Shown in pieces: positions 5,701 through 6,288 of a stretch of DNA of 6,288 nt. The notes below the pieces were generated by a model. The model searched no databases, was not told the DNA's origin, and was given only the letters and a program-made list of their open reading frames with translations. The first letter of the stretch is position 1. Each line of letters opens with the position of its first letter. The stretch is from Methanobacteriaceae archaeon. GTDB lineage: Archaea; Methanobacteriota; Methanobacteria; Methanobacteriales; Methanobacteriaceae. A program made the translations under genes and the position numbers. The stretch lies in assembly GCA_017883605.1 (NCBI GenBank), contig JADGNH010000116.1, forward strand, positions 1-6,288, in the 5' to 3' direction.

Positions 5701-5743
5701 CAACTTATAAAACCATATTTTAAATTTTTATTATAAGAAGTTG
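5701..5743. repeat. Imperfect inverted repeat upstream of metG
   Basis: CAACTTATAA (5701-5710) pairs with TTATAAGAAGTTG (5731-5743) apart from a three-base bulge, around a 20-base AT-only-like loop. It includes the second TATA candidate, so it could be an operator, but the arms are weak and AT rich. Confidence 0.3.
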
Positions 5744-5986
5744 ATGATGTTGATTTTGAGTTAGTAAAATATTATAAAAAAAATGGTTTATAGATAAAGG
5801 ATTTGAATAAATTAAAAATGAATTTTTAAAGAAAAAAACTTTTTTTGAAATTTCTACCATTTTTTTTGAATATTATATACAATCAGTGGTGTATATTTTA
5901 ATTTCAGGTTTCAATTTGGACATTAAATATTTAATAAATAAGCTCTTCCAATTATATATTATAAAAAAAATATCCGCTACAAATAA
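5744..5986. other. AT-rich gap without a credible gene
   Basis: This stretch holds A and T homopolymer runs and short frames only. A 46-codon minus-strand frame (5860-5720) has low-complexity content and no ribosome-binding site. A plus-strand stretch V-D-D-V-D-F-E-L-V-K-Y-Y-K-K-N-G-L near 5740-5790 looks protein-like but ends at once. No tRNA or other RNA gene is seen. Confidence 0.5.
5875..5896. promoter_or_regulatory. Perfect 7-bp inverted repeat, operator-like
   Basis: ATATACA (5875-5881) and TGTATAT (5890-5896) are perfect inverted copies separated by eight bases, making a 22-bp symmetric site about 300 bases upstream of metG and 90 bases before the NuoL-like remnant. The arms resemble TATA elements. 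It may bind a dimeric regulator or be chance in AT-rich DNA. Confidence 0.3.
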
Positions 5987-6288
5987 ATTTTATATAAAAC
6001 ATTCACTAATTCCGGAGTTTTATTTTATGCTATTGGTCTTTTCGTTGCTGCGCTGACTGCAATTTATATGTTCAGGCTGGTTGCTTTGACTTTTTATGGA
6101 AAGCCAAAGTATAATGGTATCAGGTATAAGGAAAATACAGGTACTTGCCATTTAAGGCATATACGGCTCTGGAAACGAGTTTCAAAATTGATGGTATCAA
6201 TATCTTTTTCCAATATACCAGAACTCAATTCTGGGCATATTTCTATATTTCATCGCAGGAAAAGGCTGAATTAGATCAAACTAAAATT
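5987..6288 (+). pseudogene. Broken remnant of a NuoL/FpoL-like proton-pumping subunit (runs off the window)
   Basis: Frame 5987-6274 begins right after TAA 5984-5986 and encodes a membrane helix with FVAALTAIYMFRLVALTFYGKPK (about 6038-6109, split here as FVAALTAIYMFR and LVALTFYGKPK). This is close to the NuoL signature ...LTAFYMFRLxxLTFFGKPR at the end of the antiporter-like domain of complex I/F420H2 dehydrogenase L subunits. After about 6115 this frame stops looking like NuoL. A second plus frame, open from 6130 to the right edge, gives LPFKAYTALETSFKIDGIN, which resembles the C-terminal NuoL region (...RPFKALxxAL...IDGxVN...). The N-terminal three quarters, the segment between the two pieces and any start with a ribosome-binding site are missing. 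This suggests an internal deletion with a frameshift. Family assignment is by motif memory; an MrpA/EhbF-type relative is possible. Confidence 0.5.

Noticed and set aside
5720..5860. 46-codon minus-strand frame in the AT-rich gap
   Set aside because: It is low-complexity F/N/I/K/L sequence with no ribosome-binding site and no resemblance to a known protein.
5577..6288. tRNA or other stable RNA gene upstream of metG
   Set aside because: No cloverleaf arms, T-loop GTTC or GC-rich helix are visible; this part is too AT rich for a structured RNA of known type.

Overview
The window looks like part of the chromosome of a mesophilic, AT-rich methanogenic archaeon of the Methanobacteriales, most likely Methanobacterium or a close relative. 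The reasons are an archaeal methionyl-tRNA synthetase with a fused C-terminal tRNA-binding domain, a DUF530-like protein next to it, a GlcNAc-1-phosphate transferase of the archaeal/eukaryotic (AglH/DPAGT1) kind, ribosome-binding sites built on GGTGA/GTGAT, and intergenic DNA with oligo-T tracts and TATA-like boxes. This placement rests on recognition of families, not on a search.

Layout. Positions 1-98 hold the C-terminal tail of a plus-strand TPR-like protein. It converges on a run of four minus-strand genes that reads from right to left: metG (5576-3597, TTG start), a DUF530-like zinc-finger protein (3377-1806), a small protein with two helix-turn-helix modules (1644-1186, TTG start), and a ten-helix glycosyl-1-phosphate transferase (1130-156). 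The strand and order allow co-transcription. However, a hairpin followed by T6 in the metG/DUF530 gap, and a T9 tract at the start of the helix-turn-helix gene, could split or attenuate the transcript. Upstream of metG lies about 400 bases of very AT-rich DNA with promoter-like and inverted-repeat elements. At the right edge is a broken plus-strand remnant that resembles the C-terminal part of a NuoL/FpoL-type proton-pumping subunit.

Function. metG is core translation. The transferase probably starts lipid-linked glycan synthesis, for N-glycosylation or the envelope. The two genes between them have no assigned function. The four genes do not form one obvious pathway.

Most unusual observation. 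The 3' end of every complete gene lies inside a short tandem repeat that copies the last codons together with the stop codon: 21 bp x2 (transferase), 17 bp x about 3.6 (helix-turn-helix gene), 29 bp x about 2.9 (DUF530) and a degenerate array of about 25 bp (metG). In two of the junctions the last copy also forms the ribosome-binding site and start of the next gene. The units differ in sequence and length but share this placement.
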